This document shows positions 1 to 13,652 of a stretch of DNA of 64,000 nucleotides, one piece after another. The DNA comes from Salvator merianae. Its lineage: Eukaryota; Chordata; Lepidosauria; Squamata; Teiidae. The stretch's first letter is position 1. The number at the start of each line of letters is the position of its first letter. The DNA is taken from the NCBI GenBank assembly GCA_003586115.2, contig QVOM02000115.1, positions 6,393,524 to 6,457,523 on the forward strand. Direction: 5' to 3'. The notes under the pieces were generated by a model. The model searched no databases and was not told the origin of the DNA. It worked only from the letters and a program-made list of their open reading frames with translations. A program made the translations under genes and the position numbers.

Positions 1-1072
1 TCCAAGATCCCCCCATCTGTATACTCCAGATGGTGAATATTCACCCAAAACGAGGGATCCTGGAAATGAAACACAACATTTCCTCCTTAATTCAGTATTT
101 TAGCACACTACAGTCAAAAATAGGTTATTAAAAGGTTCGACATTCAGTTACTTCAAAATGATTTTGTATCAATTATATGTATTTCATATAATCTGAGCCT
201 CCAAAATGAGAAAATAACTTATTTCTATTTAATACTTGTATATTGTAATATAAATTACTATCAAAAATAAGTCTGGAAGCAGTTACGCTTAGTGACTGAG
301 AAAGTAGGCAAAATGTTGCCTAAGAGATGAACAAGGCCTCACAAAACAGAAACACATATTCAAAATTAAGTGTTCATCCTGGACCCTTCTGGATCCAAAT
401 CCTTGATATCTAATACATTAGAAGGTCCTGACACCGAGGTCTGAACGCTGATCCATACACACATGTACTGTCTTCCTTGAAAGCCTGTAAAATTTATGCA
501 TCTCTTCTACAATTTTCTCCTCATGATACCTAACATAAAGCACTCCCTGTGGCCTACCAGTCCTTGATAGAGCCCCCACAGTGCTGGTGAGCTGAGTAAA
601 CTAGCCCTATCTATGGTAACCAAATGCCTATATTTTCAATAGTTCTATAGAAGAGGGGATTTTAACGAGCAAAATGTATTTTACTTCTAAAATTCCCTCT
701 TCCAAATAACTACTTCTGCATTTGTTTTGCATCTGGCCACTCTACTCCTAATCTTATACGTGGTCACAACTTTATACATGAAAATTATGCACTGAAATAA
801 GAAGAGGAGGGACATTATTTCCAGTTGTTACTTTATTGCTTTGAGCAGAGTGTTTATCTTCTGTAAAATGTATTGTGCCATAGCTTGAGTTTGAATGGTA
901 TGGGTTCACAGAGATTTGAATTCATTAACTGGATACTATCCACACTGTGTAGGACCATCAGGAGGGTACCATTTGTACATAAATGCAGTCCAGCATTTGA
1001 CACCATCCCATGCTCCACTGGCGCATCTAATTTTCTGCCACTTTCTTTTTTCTTAAAATACTCAAATGTTCT

Positions 1073-1135
1073 ATGAAATACATGAATCATAGAGTTGGAA
1101 GGGACCTCCAGGGTCATCAAGTCCAACATCCATCA
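1073..1135 (-). mobile_element. CR1-type LINE 3' end, short fragment
   Basis: The plus strand carries AATCATAGAGTTGGAAGGGA followed by a CTCCAGGGTCATCAAGTCC-type motif. This is the reverse complement of the CR1 3' terminus widespread in birds and reptiles, so the fragment reads on the minus strand. Confidence 0.7.
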
Positions 1136-1319
1136 CAAAACAAACCATCTTTATCTAAGACGAAGTCATCTTTTCTGTTAAGCAGAATATCTGAAGAATG
1201 ATAGAAGACATGATTACTAGAGAGTGTGTTTGTTTAATTTAAAACATTTTTATACCTTTTTTCATATTAAAAATTTCAAAGATGTTTACAAAAAATTCAG
1301 AACGTAAGTACATAACAGA

Positions 1320-1745
1320 AGTCTTGCTGGATCAGGTCCCACCTATCTAATCCAGCATCCCATCTAGCCCAGTGACCCTTCCTTTCATTCTGAACATTCT
1401 CAAACAAGAAATGGAGGCAAAGTTTTCACCTGTTCTTGAAGCATCCTGCCTGTCTCTCCAACCTGGAGGCAGTACCTAGGTATCCATTCTAGTAGCCATT
1501 GATACACTTGTCCTTCATGAATTTGTCTAACCCTTTCTTAAAGCTATCCAGGCTGGTTGCTGTCAGTACCACCTCTGACAGTAAATTCCATAGATCAATG
1601 ACTCTCTGGGGGAAAAAATACTTTCCCCTGTCAGCCCTAACTTTTCTTCCCAATAGCTCCATAGAATGGCCCCTGGTTCTAATGTTATGCAATAATGTTG
1701 TATGAACATGAAGGATAATAAAGGATAACAAGATCTGGAAGATAT
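1320..1745 (-). mobile_element. CR1-type LINE, carboxy end of ORF2 and 3' UTR
   Basis: The minus strand reads GKYFFPQRVIDLWNLLSEVV, then SLDSFKKGLDKFMKDKCINGY (within 1489-1731), the characteristic end of CR1 reverse-transcriptase proteins. This is followed by 3' UTR-like sequence containing the CTGGATCAGGTCCCACC motif seen on the plus strand. The fragment is 5' truncated and interrupted by stops upstream. Confidence 0.85.
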
Positions 1746-1760
1746 CACATTGGCTATATA

Positions 1761-4700
1761 CATTAAAAAAAAATAAAAAAAACAGTTTCTATACAAACTA
1801 ATCTATGATCACAGATTTTATTCTGCAGGTTTTATAACTTAAATTATTTTTGATATTGTAATAGCAGCATTTTCAGAAGTAATAATAAAGCAAGCTTTGG
1901 ACTTGTGCGGTTCTTTCTCTAATATGTGCAGGAATGATATTAGAAACACCAATACTCAATAACCAGCAAACAAGTTTTAAATATTTGCTCAAAGGCCATG
2001 GTTTAGCCTGTTTTAGGAGCATGGCCTGAAGCCATTATCTGCTATTATTTAAGCATGCAACCTATGACTCATGTGCATTCAATGTTAATATAGAAGACGC
2101 AGGTTTTCAGCATGTCGGCCACTGCACAGCCATCTTGGCAACTTCTCAGATCCCAGCCAAGCCTGCTTGCTTTTCTCATTGATCCAATGTCTCCCCTTGT
2201 TGCTGGTTAGCTGGTGTACTAAAGGCCTGGGAGCCTGGATGTTTAGTCTACAGGTACTGGGATAGGGAGGTGTGCAAAAGGAGAATGGTTTGGAACTGTT
2301 ATATGCCTACTGCTTGCAACTATCCTTTGTATTCTGTTATCACCAATAAAGAAAAGAACATGAAACTTTTCATTATGCCTGTGTCCTGACTTTCTAAGGC
2401 TTGAGAAAAAGACCTAAGGTGATAAATTCTACACAGGTGTATGCAACATGCACAATGATAAAGAATTATGGATCATACTGGCAGGGGTTCCTGGAGGTTG
2501 CAGTTTGGCAACTTCTAGATGAATTATGCTACAAAGACTGAAAAGTCAAGTAGGAAGATCAGCTAGAAAAATTCAAAGTGGCCAAACATAAGTAAAAAAT
2601 AACATTCACAAACAGTTACACACGAAGCATTTCAAATAGTACCAAAAGCTTCCAGGTGTTTGGAAAGCCTACCACTTTAGAACAGCCATTACAACAGAAT
2701 GACTTATCCTGGTAAATGGTTAGTGTAGGTTCAGTTTTTCATAGGCTTTCTAAGATTTATTAAGCAACATCCCAGGATATTTATGATAGCAATTATTTTC
2801 AGCATGAAGCCTTTTCACAAGGCAGCACTGTGAAGATCCTCTGATACCACTATTCCCTGACATAGTTTAAATAAGTCATCCACTCCTTTTTCTACAGTTT
2901 GTGAACTAGAAATAAATAATTAAATTAACAGAACAGCAAGCTTTCCTAAAAGCAAACCAAAGGAGCATGCTTACTTTCTTCTCCAATAGTTTCAAACACC
3001 ATTTTACATTTTTAAACACACATTTACACGTCAGTACTAAAACTAGACTTCTGCTATTAAGAGTTTATGAAGTGAGAATACTTAAGTGACATAGAAACTA
3101 ACATTTTCTTTGACTACACGCTACATCTCTTTGGTACTTTAACTTTTTTCTAATACTTCCATCACCATCAAAGCAGTCATTCTAAGGTTTTCTTAAGCCT
3201 TCATGTGGTATCAGCTATAGTCCAGAAGCAAAATCATGGTGAATGAGTGAAATGTTTGTGCACACACTAGAAAAGTGGCAAAATCACAAAGTACAAAGTA
3301 TCTTTTTGAGTAATATTGACAAGGTCAGTCTATTGCTGACCAGATTCACAGTTCAGCATTGCCTCCTGTATTAATTTGTTAGAATTGCCCTTTTTTTAGT
3401 GAGTTCAAAGCAAACATGGATATGGGTTAACCATAATCCAACAAACGCCATTTGTGTTCTTAGACAAATGTAACAAAATTACACTGAAAGATAGTTTATT
3501 GGGTTCCGTTCTGGTGCCCATCTTGCTGAATTCTTCACCTCATCAATCTTTACATGACTGTCACAATCCTACACTGGATGATAACTGTGGAAAAGCCTAT
3601 AAGAACACCCATAAAGACATATAGCCAAACATCACTGCACTGGAGACAAACCTTTTGGTTACAGGTATGCATTAATTTAAGTCAAGATATATGTGAAAAC
3701 AGAATAATGATGCACAAAAAGATACGAAATTTCTGTTTTCCTAAAATAAACTAATACCAAGGATTTGATTTTTTTTATTATTTTGTTTTGTTTTTCTAAA
3801 GATAGTAAAGAAGGAATTATGGACCATGCACCATGCATGTGCTCATTGGGGGGGGGGGAGGCAGAATATAAATGTATTTTTCAAAAGTAGAATACTGGAA
3901 GCAAAAAACATTTCATATTATTTCATAAAATCTACAATATTCCATTCTACTAAAGGGAAGTAAAATAATGAAAGACCAAAGAAGTTTCCTCAAGCAATGA
4001 AACTTTCTTGAAAAACAGTGCATCAGTATCAGAATAAGACAGGCAATTGTGAAGGTCATTCCTTTCAAGATCAAAGATTTTGCAGATACTTATTGTCATT
4101 AACAAGCTCACTTATTCATTAGTACTGAGCTTCTCTCATGCCCTTAGGGTTCATCTTTTCAGGAAAAAAATACAGAACGATTAACATTCAATGTTTTAAA
4201 ATTAGTATTTCACAGATGCACAAACAGTTAAAGATAAAAATTGTATGATTTATTGCAGAGTTCCAAGCATAGCAGTGCAAAGATTCCCAAAATGTTACAA
4301 GACTACAGATCTCCATCTTCTTTGAACATTGGGCAAATCAAATGAGGTTAATGGAAGCTGGAAGACAACATGGGGAAGCCTATAGAATCCTAAGAGGTTG
4401 AAAAAATTCCTAACATGGCTGGCAAAAGTTGAAGATTTGTATACACTTATAGGTAAGAGTTAATCTGATTGTTTTGGGGTTAAATGATTGTTTAAGATAC
4501 TATATAAATAAAGAAAATGTTATGTTACAAAGTCACAATATTGTTTTTATATGGATACAACTGTTTTGACTTCATAATTTTCAGATCACAGTTGCCAGTG
4601 TGTTAACTACCCAGTATCCACATTCAAACAATTACGTCAGTTACTAGAAAAATCTGTCCCCCTGGGTAACCTCTAGTTATACCAAATGAATATAAGGTGC

Positions 4701-7700
4701 CCAAAGGCCACTATTCCCTCTAGCACATAAACCTGTATCCTGAGGCTCAGGAAGCCTATTGCTGCAATTAAAGAACCAAGTCAGGCCAAAAGCCTCTTCA
4801 GAACATCTCAACCACAGCAGCTGCTAAACACTTTTCAGTCCGTACAGCTGCATCCCAATTTAAAAAATTGTGATCAAGAGAGAACTCAGAGCTTCCCCAG
4901 TATTTTACTTACCCTCCAACATTTGAAATTCAGAAACAGAGTGGAGGAAATGAATGAATTTAACAAAATACCTGGCTTCAGAGAGCCCAGAAGCCACAAG
5001 TTCCTGGAAGAGGTACTATGTGTGTGCCCATTTTAACTCTCCTCTATGCCTAGATGGAGTCTATAAGACGGAGTCTCTTCAGGAGCTATCTAGGCTACCA
5101 GAATTGCTCTGTCCATGCTGAAGTAGAGTCCATTTGCAGGTACTAGGTATGCTAACAGGAGAGGAAAGTAAGCGGAGCTAAGGTAATTAACTGAGCCTTT
5201 TGTTTAGCACTGTGGCTAGTGGGGTGAACAGATGTAACTTGCCAGATGCTGAAGCACTACAACTTTCATGGCAGGAATGAAGGAAGCACTTTCCCAGGTA
5301 CACTGGGATTCACCAACTCTGATTGCTAGCACGTAGGAAACACCTATGGAGACAAGCCATTGTTTTCTCGTAACCAAGATCACTGGAAGCCACTGACACA
5401 AGATCGTTTATAACAGCCCATAAAAGGTTTCATTAGAATTGCCACAGCAGATTCTCCAGACGAGTTCAAAGCCTGATTTGTCACAAAACACTCAGTGAGA
5501 ACAACAAATTCTGACTTGCTCCCATCTCAGAGTCAGCAAATCCTGGTCGACAGCCAGTTCAACTTTGAACACTCCTGGACCAGACAGTTAAACGAGGCAC
5601 CTGGAAAATGAAGATCCAAATTCCCACTAAGGTATGAAGCTCTCTACATCTGTAAGGTAAATCACAGTGCTGTGACCAGAAGCTCCTCCCCTGCCACACA
5701 CTACCAGAAATCACCTTGTTTTTGCAGTAGCCACGGCTACTTCAAAAAAAAAAAAAAAAAAGAAAGCCTGTGAATCTACGTAACATATACTGGCACTTTT
5801 GACTGTGAGTTTGTTTAGCAAAGCTGTGGGATATCCTGCCTTATTGGGAAGCATAAAACTGTTGCAAAAGAATATAGTCCGATATCAAAGCCCGAGTCTT
5901 GCCTTTGAGGCTTTAACACTGAAGTGCTAATTCTGACATCTTAACCATGAGAAACTGGGCAGGAAGGTTTACTCAGAAGTTTCCATGGATACTGGCAAGG
6001 GCACACAGTGCCAAGGTAAGGCACTACCAATTTTATTCTAATTGAAACTCATCAGGTGCCCACAGCCATATGCTCCAATAAGAACAAACCCGGCCGTGTC
6101 CAATCTCCTGGTGGTCAATTAAAGATAAAATCACACCCCAGGTTGTAATTACAAAATGAGTCAAGTACTTCCAGTATAGGAGGGCTGACCATTAACAACA
6201 TCAGATTCCCAGTAACTGAAAGCTAAAATAACAAGGAAAGAGAAAACCTGACAAAGTACATTAAAAATAAAGTACTTATCATACTTTACATTTGCCAGCA
6301 TGATCTCTGGGATTAGAGATTCTTTGGAGGAGGGACAGAGTACGGAATGTTAGCGAAATTTAAAAAAACACCACCAAACAAAAAACATCATTGTCATCGT
6401 AAGCCTTTTGCCTTCCTATCCTCTTAAAAATTCAAGAAAGGCACTTGGTTTCCCAGCAATGAACTTAAAATACAACTTTCAGAATAAAATTTTCAAAATT
6501 AAAATAGTATATATTCAAAAAGCATTTTGAAAAGCTAGTCAACTAAAAATACAATTACCTTTTCAACTCCACTCTTCCAAACTATTCCCAAAAATAACAC
6601 TAAAATATTTCTTTTCAATTCCTTCTTTACAAAGAGAAAGAAAGAAAGAAACACAGGAACCCCCAAGAAACTCAAAGGTACACAGAATATCTTCAAAAAC
6701 TCCTTGAGAAGCATTTAGTTGGTTTGTTACCACAGCATTCTGAAGTTAATGGGGTCATTTAGCTAAAAGCATTAAATAATTCACACCTTTGAATATATTT
6801 TATACTTATAATTATGTGGACAATTATCTGCTGCTGCACATGACATATGTTAAAATGTATGCTAAGCTGTAGTTCGAGCTAAAGTTTCAATCAAGATACC
6901 TAACTGCATTTAAAAAAAAACAAATTTGAAAAAAAAACTGACTTAGTTTAATACATCTTAGCATTTGAGAAATGAATATTGAATGGCAATGTTTAACATA
7001 CATGTGCTATTTGCCTAAGGGCTGTAACCCATGTTTATGATTAACATCAAACCATTCCAAGGTTATTATGATTGCATTCTTTATGCAAAACGAAATGCTT
7101 GATAATTATTATGCAAATATGCAAACTTTTTCCTAATCATATATTTTAAAATAATCTAGGCACATGAATAAAAATGCAAAGTGGGCACTATGATTTATTT
7201 TTAAAAGAAAATCAGAGTTTCCAACAATAATTGTACCTTACACCTAAGGCATTCAGTGCCAAGATCAGTATCAGAATGAAAGCACAGATAAAGCACATTA
7301 GTGGAAGGAGATATTTAAAAATTACAGTAGGAATGTGTCAAACTGGTTCTGCTTAGTTTGGAACAAATGCGGGGGAGACTTGAGGGGTCCTATAAAGAAC
7401 TGAACCCTTTTGCATTTGAAGGGTTTGGTTCTGTATCATAATGAATGGTCAAAGCCCCCTTCCCTCTCCCATGCCCCAACCTTTCTTCATCACAATCTGG
7501 CCACCCACAATCACAACCTGACCTCCTTCTCATTCACTTCATATCCTTATTGTCTTTGCCTTATCTGCATTTCCAAGCAGCCAACACTGGACTGGAGATG
7601 CTGGTCAGCACAGTTCTCCAACGTACTAGGCCTTCTCAGAAGTGAAAGTGTATGATTCCCCACTCCCAGAAGAACTAGTAGGTCTTAGAAACTAGCCAGA

Positions 7701-8991
7701 CAAATGGCAAAAAAAGAATCACACAGCTGGTAGCTGCAGCCCAGCGTTGGAATGCAGACATGGCAGGAAAACTAAGGTGACAAAAGGAATGGAAGGAGAC
7801 CAGGGAACCACTGGGAAAATGTTGTGTGGTCAATGGCAAAGGGGACAGGTCAGTGCATGTTAGGGGAAGACCATGTTAGAAAGAAGGTGTTTTTTTTTCA
7901 ATAAACCAGCCAACTGATCCTAGATTAAACAGTTTGATCTATTCCCAGTTTGGGTTTACTATGAAGCAAACCAGGATTTCACTTTTGTGTACATCTCTAA
8001 AATACAACTTTCAGTGCTGAGTATCTTTGGTTACAAAATGCGATCAATAAAGGAATGTAAGAATATGTCTAATTGGGGATAAACTACTGATGACTTGCAA
8101 GGATAAAAATGGCACCAGGCATGATCTGTACTCCACTAGTCCAGTGTAAACCTCCAAGTACAATATCACAGATTGACAGCAGGCAGCAGTTATGCAGATG
8201 GATCCCTAGAGTGCTTAGCAAGCCATAAAACAATCAGAAGTGGATAGATCTGACCAGGTTTACATACTGGTAGGGTTCTTTGTTATTTTTTTCTAGAACA
8301 ATAACATTTGTATTTTTAACTTTTCACAAATTCATCAGAAATAAACCTATTAATTCACAAAATTCACAAAACCTAGCTATAACACTGATTTCTGGGGTGC
8401 ATGGGGGAGATGCACCAAAGGTGGAAAGAGAGGAGGGAACTAGTTCCACAGCATGACTGAAAATACAAAATGCATCAGCATCTTTATTTCAACAATATTT
8501 GGTAAAGAAAGCTTTAAGATGGTACCCCATATGTTTTCATGTCAATATCACCCCAAGTATTTAACCAGTAATATTAGGATAGAATGAACACACACATATA
8601 AGGTGTACATATAATGATGTACAATTTTTTTACTGGAATATTCATAAACATCCAAAGAACACAGCATCTTCCCTAACATTATTTAAATTTTAGAATGGTA
8701 CTGAAAATTGTTTACTAATTCTAAGAAGCCCAAAACACCAACAACTACTGGTTTCAGAGAATTTTGTATCTTTGAGACCATGGGGCACCTTTACTTTTAA
8801 TGTCAGTGCTTTATGAGCTTTTATTTTTTTTTTACACAGAGATAAGTCTAGCCCAGAACTTCAGAAATTGTGATTCCTTTGGCAGTAAATCAATTAAAAA
8901 AAACCAGCACAATCATTCCTGATAAACTATACAAAAACAAAAACAAAATAACTATTTTTTTTTAATCCCACTCACTCACAAATCAATTACA
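1761..8991. other. Intronic DNA without a recognised gene
   Basis: AT-rich sequence with only short chance open frames. A poly-A run (5742-5761) and a G-run at about 3848-3858 stand out. No exon, RNA gene or clear transposon was recognised. A 2.04-2.40 kb stretch ending with an AATAAAG signal is discussed under rejected items. Confidence 0.6.
5742..5761. repeat. Poly-A run
   Basis: About 19-20 consecutive A residues. No retroelement body was recognised upstream of it, so its source is unknown. Confidence 0.85.
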
Positions 8992-8993
8992 TA

Positions 8994-10587
8994 CACTAGT
9001 GGCCAAAATTGTGGAAACCTTTTGGAAAAAGTGTATTTTTGAGGTTTGATAGCTCGTAACACCACTTTTTTTTACTTTTCTTTTTAGTAACCCCATAAAA
9101 TGATATATCAATGGAAAGATAATTTAATGAAGAATGTAATGAAACAAACTTTGTTCAATTATCTGTACTCTATCAAAAGTTATAGCCAAATAACCAGGAA
9201 AAGAAGCACAACGTGCTTGTAGCTTCCCTTTATTTCAATGTGGCCAATGAGCATGAGTGTTTAGAGAGCCGTCAAGGCGTCACCTTGTAATAAAACATAA
9301 TAAAATTAAAGAAATGGCACAAAGAGTTGACTGGTCACGCAGAAAGCAATGTAAAATAATACTATTGAGTGAACAAGGCAACAGTTATGAAGAAATTAAA
9401 AGAAAAATTGGTGGACACTTAACTAAAGGTGGCATTTCTAAATTTTTGAAGAGATATAAGGAGACTCAGTCACTACAACACCAGACTGGTAAAGGCAAGA
9501 AAAGGTGCACAACAGCAAGTGATAATAGAAAAATGAAGAGACTGTGCCTAGGTGACAGAAGAAAATCATCTGGCTCTATACAAGATGAAATGGCACAATG
9601 CAATGTGAAGGTGAGTACAAGGGCTGTTCAGCACAGATTGCAGGAATTTAGTTTAAATGCTAGAATTCCACAAAAAAAGCCATTTTTATCTTGCAAACAA
9701 AGGGTGAAGAGATTAAACTGGGCTAAAACCCATGTTTACTGGGCAGCAGAACAATGGGACAGTGTTATTTGGAGTAACAAGACCAGAATCTCCATGTTTG
9801 GTAGTGATGGCATAAAATACGTAAGGAGAAGAATCAGAGAAGATTTGCATCCTGATTGCATTACACCTACCATGAAACACCCAGTTAGTGTTATGATCTG
9901 GGGTCATATGACATCAAAAGGCAGGGGCAGAATTTGCGTGATTAATGGGAATATAAATGCCCCAAAATACAGAAATGAAATACTTGAGCCCAAACTTAAG
10001 CCTTCTGCATGTGATCTTTTCCCAGATCACGAAGCATTTATACTTCAACAAGATTCAGCTCCATGTCATGTTGTTGCTGTGTACAAAAAGCGGTTTCAAG
10101 ATAAACATATTCCCCTGCTGGAATGGCTTGGGAATAGCCCAGACCTTAACCCAATAGAAAAATCTACGGAGCCGACTAAAGAAACTTGTTAGTCAGAAGA
10201 AACCCAACAATAAAACCAAATTAATAGAAGCAATAATTCAATCGTGCTTTCACATTATAACAGCTGCAGAACTAAAAAACTTGGTTCACTCCATGGGAAG
10301 GCGTTATAAGGCTGTAATTAAGGCTAAAGGTTACCCAACTAAGTATTAACTGCCATAGGGAGAATTTTCGTAAATCCCATTTTTTCTATGTGTTTCACTT
10401 TTCTTCTTTATAACTGCTGTTGTATTAAAAAATCCTTCATAAAAGTTATTTCATTACATTCTTGATTAAATTATCTTTCCATTGATATATCATTTTATGG
10501 GGTTACTCCCAAAAAAAGGTGGTGTTATGAGCCTTCAAACCTCAAAAATACACTTCCAAACGGTTTCCACAATTTTGGCCACTAGTG
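8994..10587 (+). mobile_element. Tc1-type DNA transposon with long inverted repeats and TA duplication
   Basis: The element starts CACTAGTGGCC at 8994 and ends with its complement GGCCACTAGTG at 10587. It is flanked by TA at 8992-8993 and 10588-10589, the target duplication of the Tc1/mariner superfamily. The terminal inverted repeats are about 145-155 bp each (8994 to about 9148; about 10440 to 10587). They differ by small indels and scattered substitutions, so the copy is not ancient. Between them lies a single transposase gene on the plus strand. Total length is 1,594 bp, typical for an autonomous Tc1 copy. Confidence 0.95.
9314..10349 (+). pseudogene. Tc1-family transposase, frameshifted and with a lost catalytic residue
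   Basis: This is a DNA cut-and-paste transposase acting on the flanking inverted repeats. The probable start is the ATG at 9314 (MAQRVDWSRRKQ), after which a paired-like helix-turn-helix region leads into a DDE domain. Seen: the second catalytic Asp lies in LQQDSAPCH, and the Glu lies in SPDLNPIE with 34 residues between them, the DD34E arrangement of Tc1. The first catalytic position, usually WSDE in this family, reads WSNK here: both acidic residues are changed, each explicable by one G-to-A transition. One extra A near 10157-10165 shifts the frame right after the catalytic Glu, so the open frame stops at 10192. The displaced frame continues in register to a TAA at 10347-10349, giving about 344 residues overall, the normal family size. 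The copy should be inactive. Confidence 0.92.
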
Positions 10588-10589
10588 TA

Positions 10590-12022
10590 CATGTGGGTTT
10601 TTCAGAGATATTCCAAGTATAATAACAAATCTGAGAAATTTTAATTAAAAATGTGAAATTCCCAAGCTTGTCCAGTATTACCTATAACTGGCATCCAGTT
10701 ATTACTACTAATTCATTTTGGAAATTGGGAATCCTCCACAGAGAAACAAAACACAGAATTTTGTCTGGTTCACATCAGTGAGAAAACTCTGATGAGGATC
10801 AGCATAGACCTGTGTTTGATTACCCAAAGGCAAGACACCAAGTGCCTCTTTGCTCCTTGCTCACCTCACTACACAAATAGAGACTGGTCAGGATGCCACC
10901 CTTTACCACACAGACACCCACTGCACCTCATTTGTTAGGAGCACCTGCAGCAGATTTCAGACAGATCAAGGTTCAAGTCACCACAGGGTCAGGAGAAAAC
11001 TTATAAAAGTAATTTGTTAAAGGTGTAAGGATCAGAAGGAGCACTTTGAGCAGGACCTAGGAACAAAAAGGCAAGATCTTGCAGTCTATACAACAATTCA
11101 TCCACTGTTCATTTACCAACAGAGCTTCTGTCCTGCACTGCTTGCACTTCAGTTTATTAATCTTTGTGCAGTTCATTATTAATCCCACACACTGATTCAG
11201 AACAGCTTCACTACTTGAATAATAAAGCTGGAGTCAATCTTACAATGGCAATGCTGAGTAACTCTTGCTGGCATTCACATACAAGTTAAAAAATAAGGGA
11301 AGAAACAGAGACCTACTGGATCCAACAATGTAGTTGCCGTGGTATTGAGTAATGCCCTACCAATACTATCTCTTAGAAACCACTAAGCAACATACCCAGT
11401 GTCCACCTGAGACAGAAGAAAACTATGGTCGCTGGTATATACACAGCTAGTGGAAAATGCAAGAGAATCAGGCAGCTACAGTATTTTTTTTTTCAATAAA
11501 AGTCACCCCCAGCGTGGTCAGAATAATTCCTATGACAACATTAGGAATGAAATCCAGCTGAAATCCATCTAGAAAATTTGTAATGATTAGACAGGAAGTT
11601 TCTTTTAATGCACCTATCTATAAGAGATTCCAAGAAGGTAGACCTACCTAGCAAAACAGCACAGTAATATTTTCTTTAAGTGGCAAAAGACTCACAATGT
11701 CTGATTTTCTTGCTGTTTTTCTTTTTCAAAACTTAGGTACAGAAAAAGAAGGACTATAATGAAACACATCCCTTGTTTACTACAAGATGCTTTGCAGCAA
11801 GATATTCCATACACTAGTTCCCCTCTCATCTATACCTAATTAGCTCCTGAAAATGGACCTTACATTAAAACTCCAAACAACAAAACAGTTATTCCATTCA
11901 TTTAAAAGAGAAGGATTCTGATTTATTCCAGACCACTCCATGTACATCCAAATGGACCTAAACACTTAAGACCATAGAATAACTAGAATAGAATAAATAA
12001 CAATTAAAAACAATGTTACATC
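10590..12022. other. Intronic DNA, nothing recognised
   Basis: No open frame, repeat family or structure could be supported between the Tc1 element and the short L1-like element. Confidence 0.6.
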
Positions 12023-12722
12023 TAAAATAAAGATTATACTGACTTCCGGGGAAGATGGTCAAATGTAGTTGCTGAGAGGATTTTTCCTCTGAGCAAACCA
12101 CAACGTGAGGAGACAGAGGAGGGAGTTCAAACCCCCTCTGTCAGAAGATTTTATCTCCCTGAGTGACAGGGAGGCGGAGGGATTCCTCATTTGAGCTCCA
12201 CCAAGTCTTCCCCCAGCGGGGGCGGAAAGAGATTCGCAGCAATCTGCATACGGAGGAGATGAAGGAGCTGGGGGAATTTTGTCAACAATCCCGAGTCACA
12301 TTGTGTGTCGTCTTCAAGACTCTCGTCTTCAGGACCGTAAGTTCGGCCGATCCCCTTTTTAATTATGAAGACATAAAAACTAAGATAAGCATTAAGAAAA
12401 CGAAAATAAAAGAGAAAAAAAAAACCCTCTACAATTACAGTTTGGATAATGTATGCCGAAAGTTTAAACATCGTAATTCAGCAAGATGCTAAAGTATTTG
12501 CAAAGGCTGTGAAATTTTTTAGATAAATCATTCAAAGTTCTGTTCCTCGGACACGCCGGGGTTTTCAGTGTCTCATTAAAATACATTTGAGCTGTCCTTA
12601 TCAGCTAAACAAACAAGCTGTAAAGATATGGGAGTTCAGTTTAATTAAGACAAAGGAAGGGGGGAAAAAAGTGCATTTATATATTAGAGGGCTTCTTCAG
12701 AGAACCAAGTTCTAAGCCAAAT

Positions 12723-13103
12723 ATGGAGAAGAAAAACACGCAATTAGAAAAAAATGAACAGTGTGGCTTGCAACCAGATTTACTTCTTAAAAAAATGGAT
12801 GCTATTCTTCAAGAAATGCAGAGTTCCTTTGAGATGCAGGAGCTGACTTTTGAGAGATTAAGACAAGACCTTAAAAATGAAATAGGTGCTATACGCACTG
12901 AACTTCATGAAACAAAGGATAAGGCTTTGAAACTGGACGATTTCAAGGCAGAAATTCCTCAGACAAAATTTATGGCTCAAGAAATACAGACTACAAGACA
13001 AGACGAGTTCTCTCTACTACTGATAACAGTTCAAGGTTATACTTTTTCACTGAAGGAAGCCTTGGAAAAAATCATACAGGGGAGGAAGGAACATATGAGG
13101 TGA
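12723..13103 (+). CDS. ORF1-like coiled-coil protein of the short L1-like element
   Basis: A 126-residue frame beginning MEKKNTQLEKNEQC. The segment from about residue 20 to 95 is rich in Leu, Glu, Lys and Gln with heptad-like spacing (DLLLKKMDAILQEM, LTFERLRQDLKNEI), consistent with the coiled-coil trimerisation region of L1 ORF1p. The RNA-recognition and carboxy-terminal domains of a full ORF1p (usually about 300 residues or more) are missing. Reading frames after the stop at 13101-13103 are closed repeatedly. It may be decayed ORF1 or a shortened form. Function is not established. Confidence 0.5.
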   Translation: MEKKNTQLEKNEQCGLQPDLLLKKMDAILQEMQSSFEMQELTFERLRQDLKNEIGAIRTELHETKDKALKLDDFKAEIPQTKFMAQEIQTTRQDEFSLLLITVQGYTFSLKEALEKIIQGRKEHMR

Positions 13104-13609
13104 ACAATAACGGAAACAACCCATATTTGGAAGCAGCAAAGATTCACTGTGAATAAACAACATTTCTGGTGCAAACAAAGAAAGGATTGGAGGACGAGAA
13201 AGAAGAAAAAAAAACCTGAAGGAGTCAGAAGGGGGAATTTAAGAAGTGGCAGAGTAGAATAATGGACAGAAGCCAAATCATTGAAAGACTGATATGAGAA
13301 GAAGATGTTGAGAGTTTGCAGAGATTGGATAAATATAATAATTTACAGAAAAATAAGGCAGTGGATAGACTTTGGTGAAAACTGGAAACCCTCTATTGAA
13401 CTTTTGCAAGATCTGGAAAGTGGACCTGCAAAGTGGATTGGTGTTTGCTGGAGGGAAAGAATGAAGAGAAAAAGAAGAATGTTGGTAGAAGAAAAGAACT
13501 GGGTGGCTGGGGGGGTATGAAATATAGAAGAAATATGGGAATTAGGAAGTCGGTAGTTAAAAATGTTAATTGACAAATCATGAATTACTTAGTGTAATTT
13601 TATATATCC

Positions 13610-13610
<1 letters not shown>

Positions 13611-13647
<37 letters not shown>
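13611..13647. repeat. (AT)n microsatellite in the tail of the L1-like element
   Basis: Nearly uninterrupted TA/AT dinucleotides just before the A-rich end of the short L1-like element. Confidence 0.9.

Positions 13648-13652
<5 letters not shown>

Noticed and set aside
2040..2410. A possible solo LTR: compact stretch with an AATAAAG signal near 2345 followed by a short GT-rich end.
   Set aside because: No TG...CA borders, target duplication, primer-binding site or second copy in the window could be shown.
12163..12492. A 109-codon frame in the leader of the short L1-like element.
   Set aside because: It lies in the 5' UTR region of an L1-type element, is Lys-rich at its end because of an A-rich tract, and resembles no known protein.
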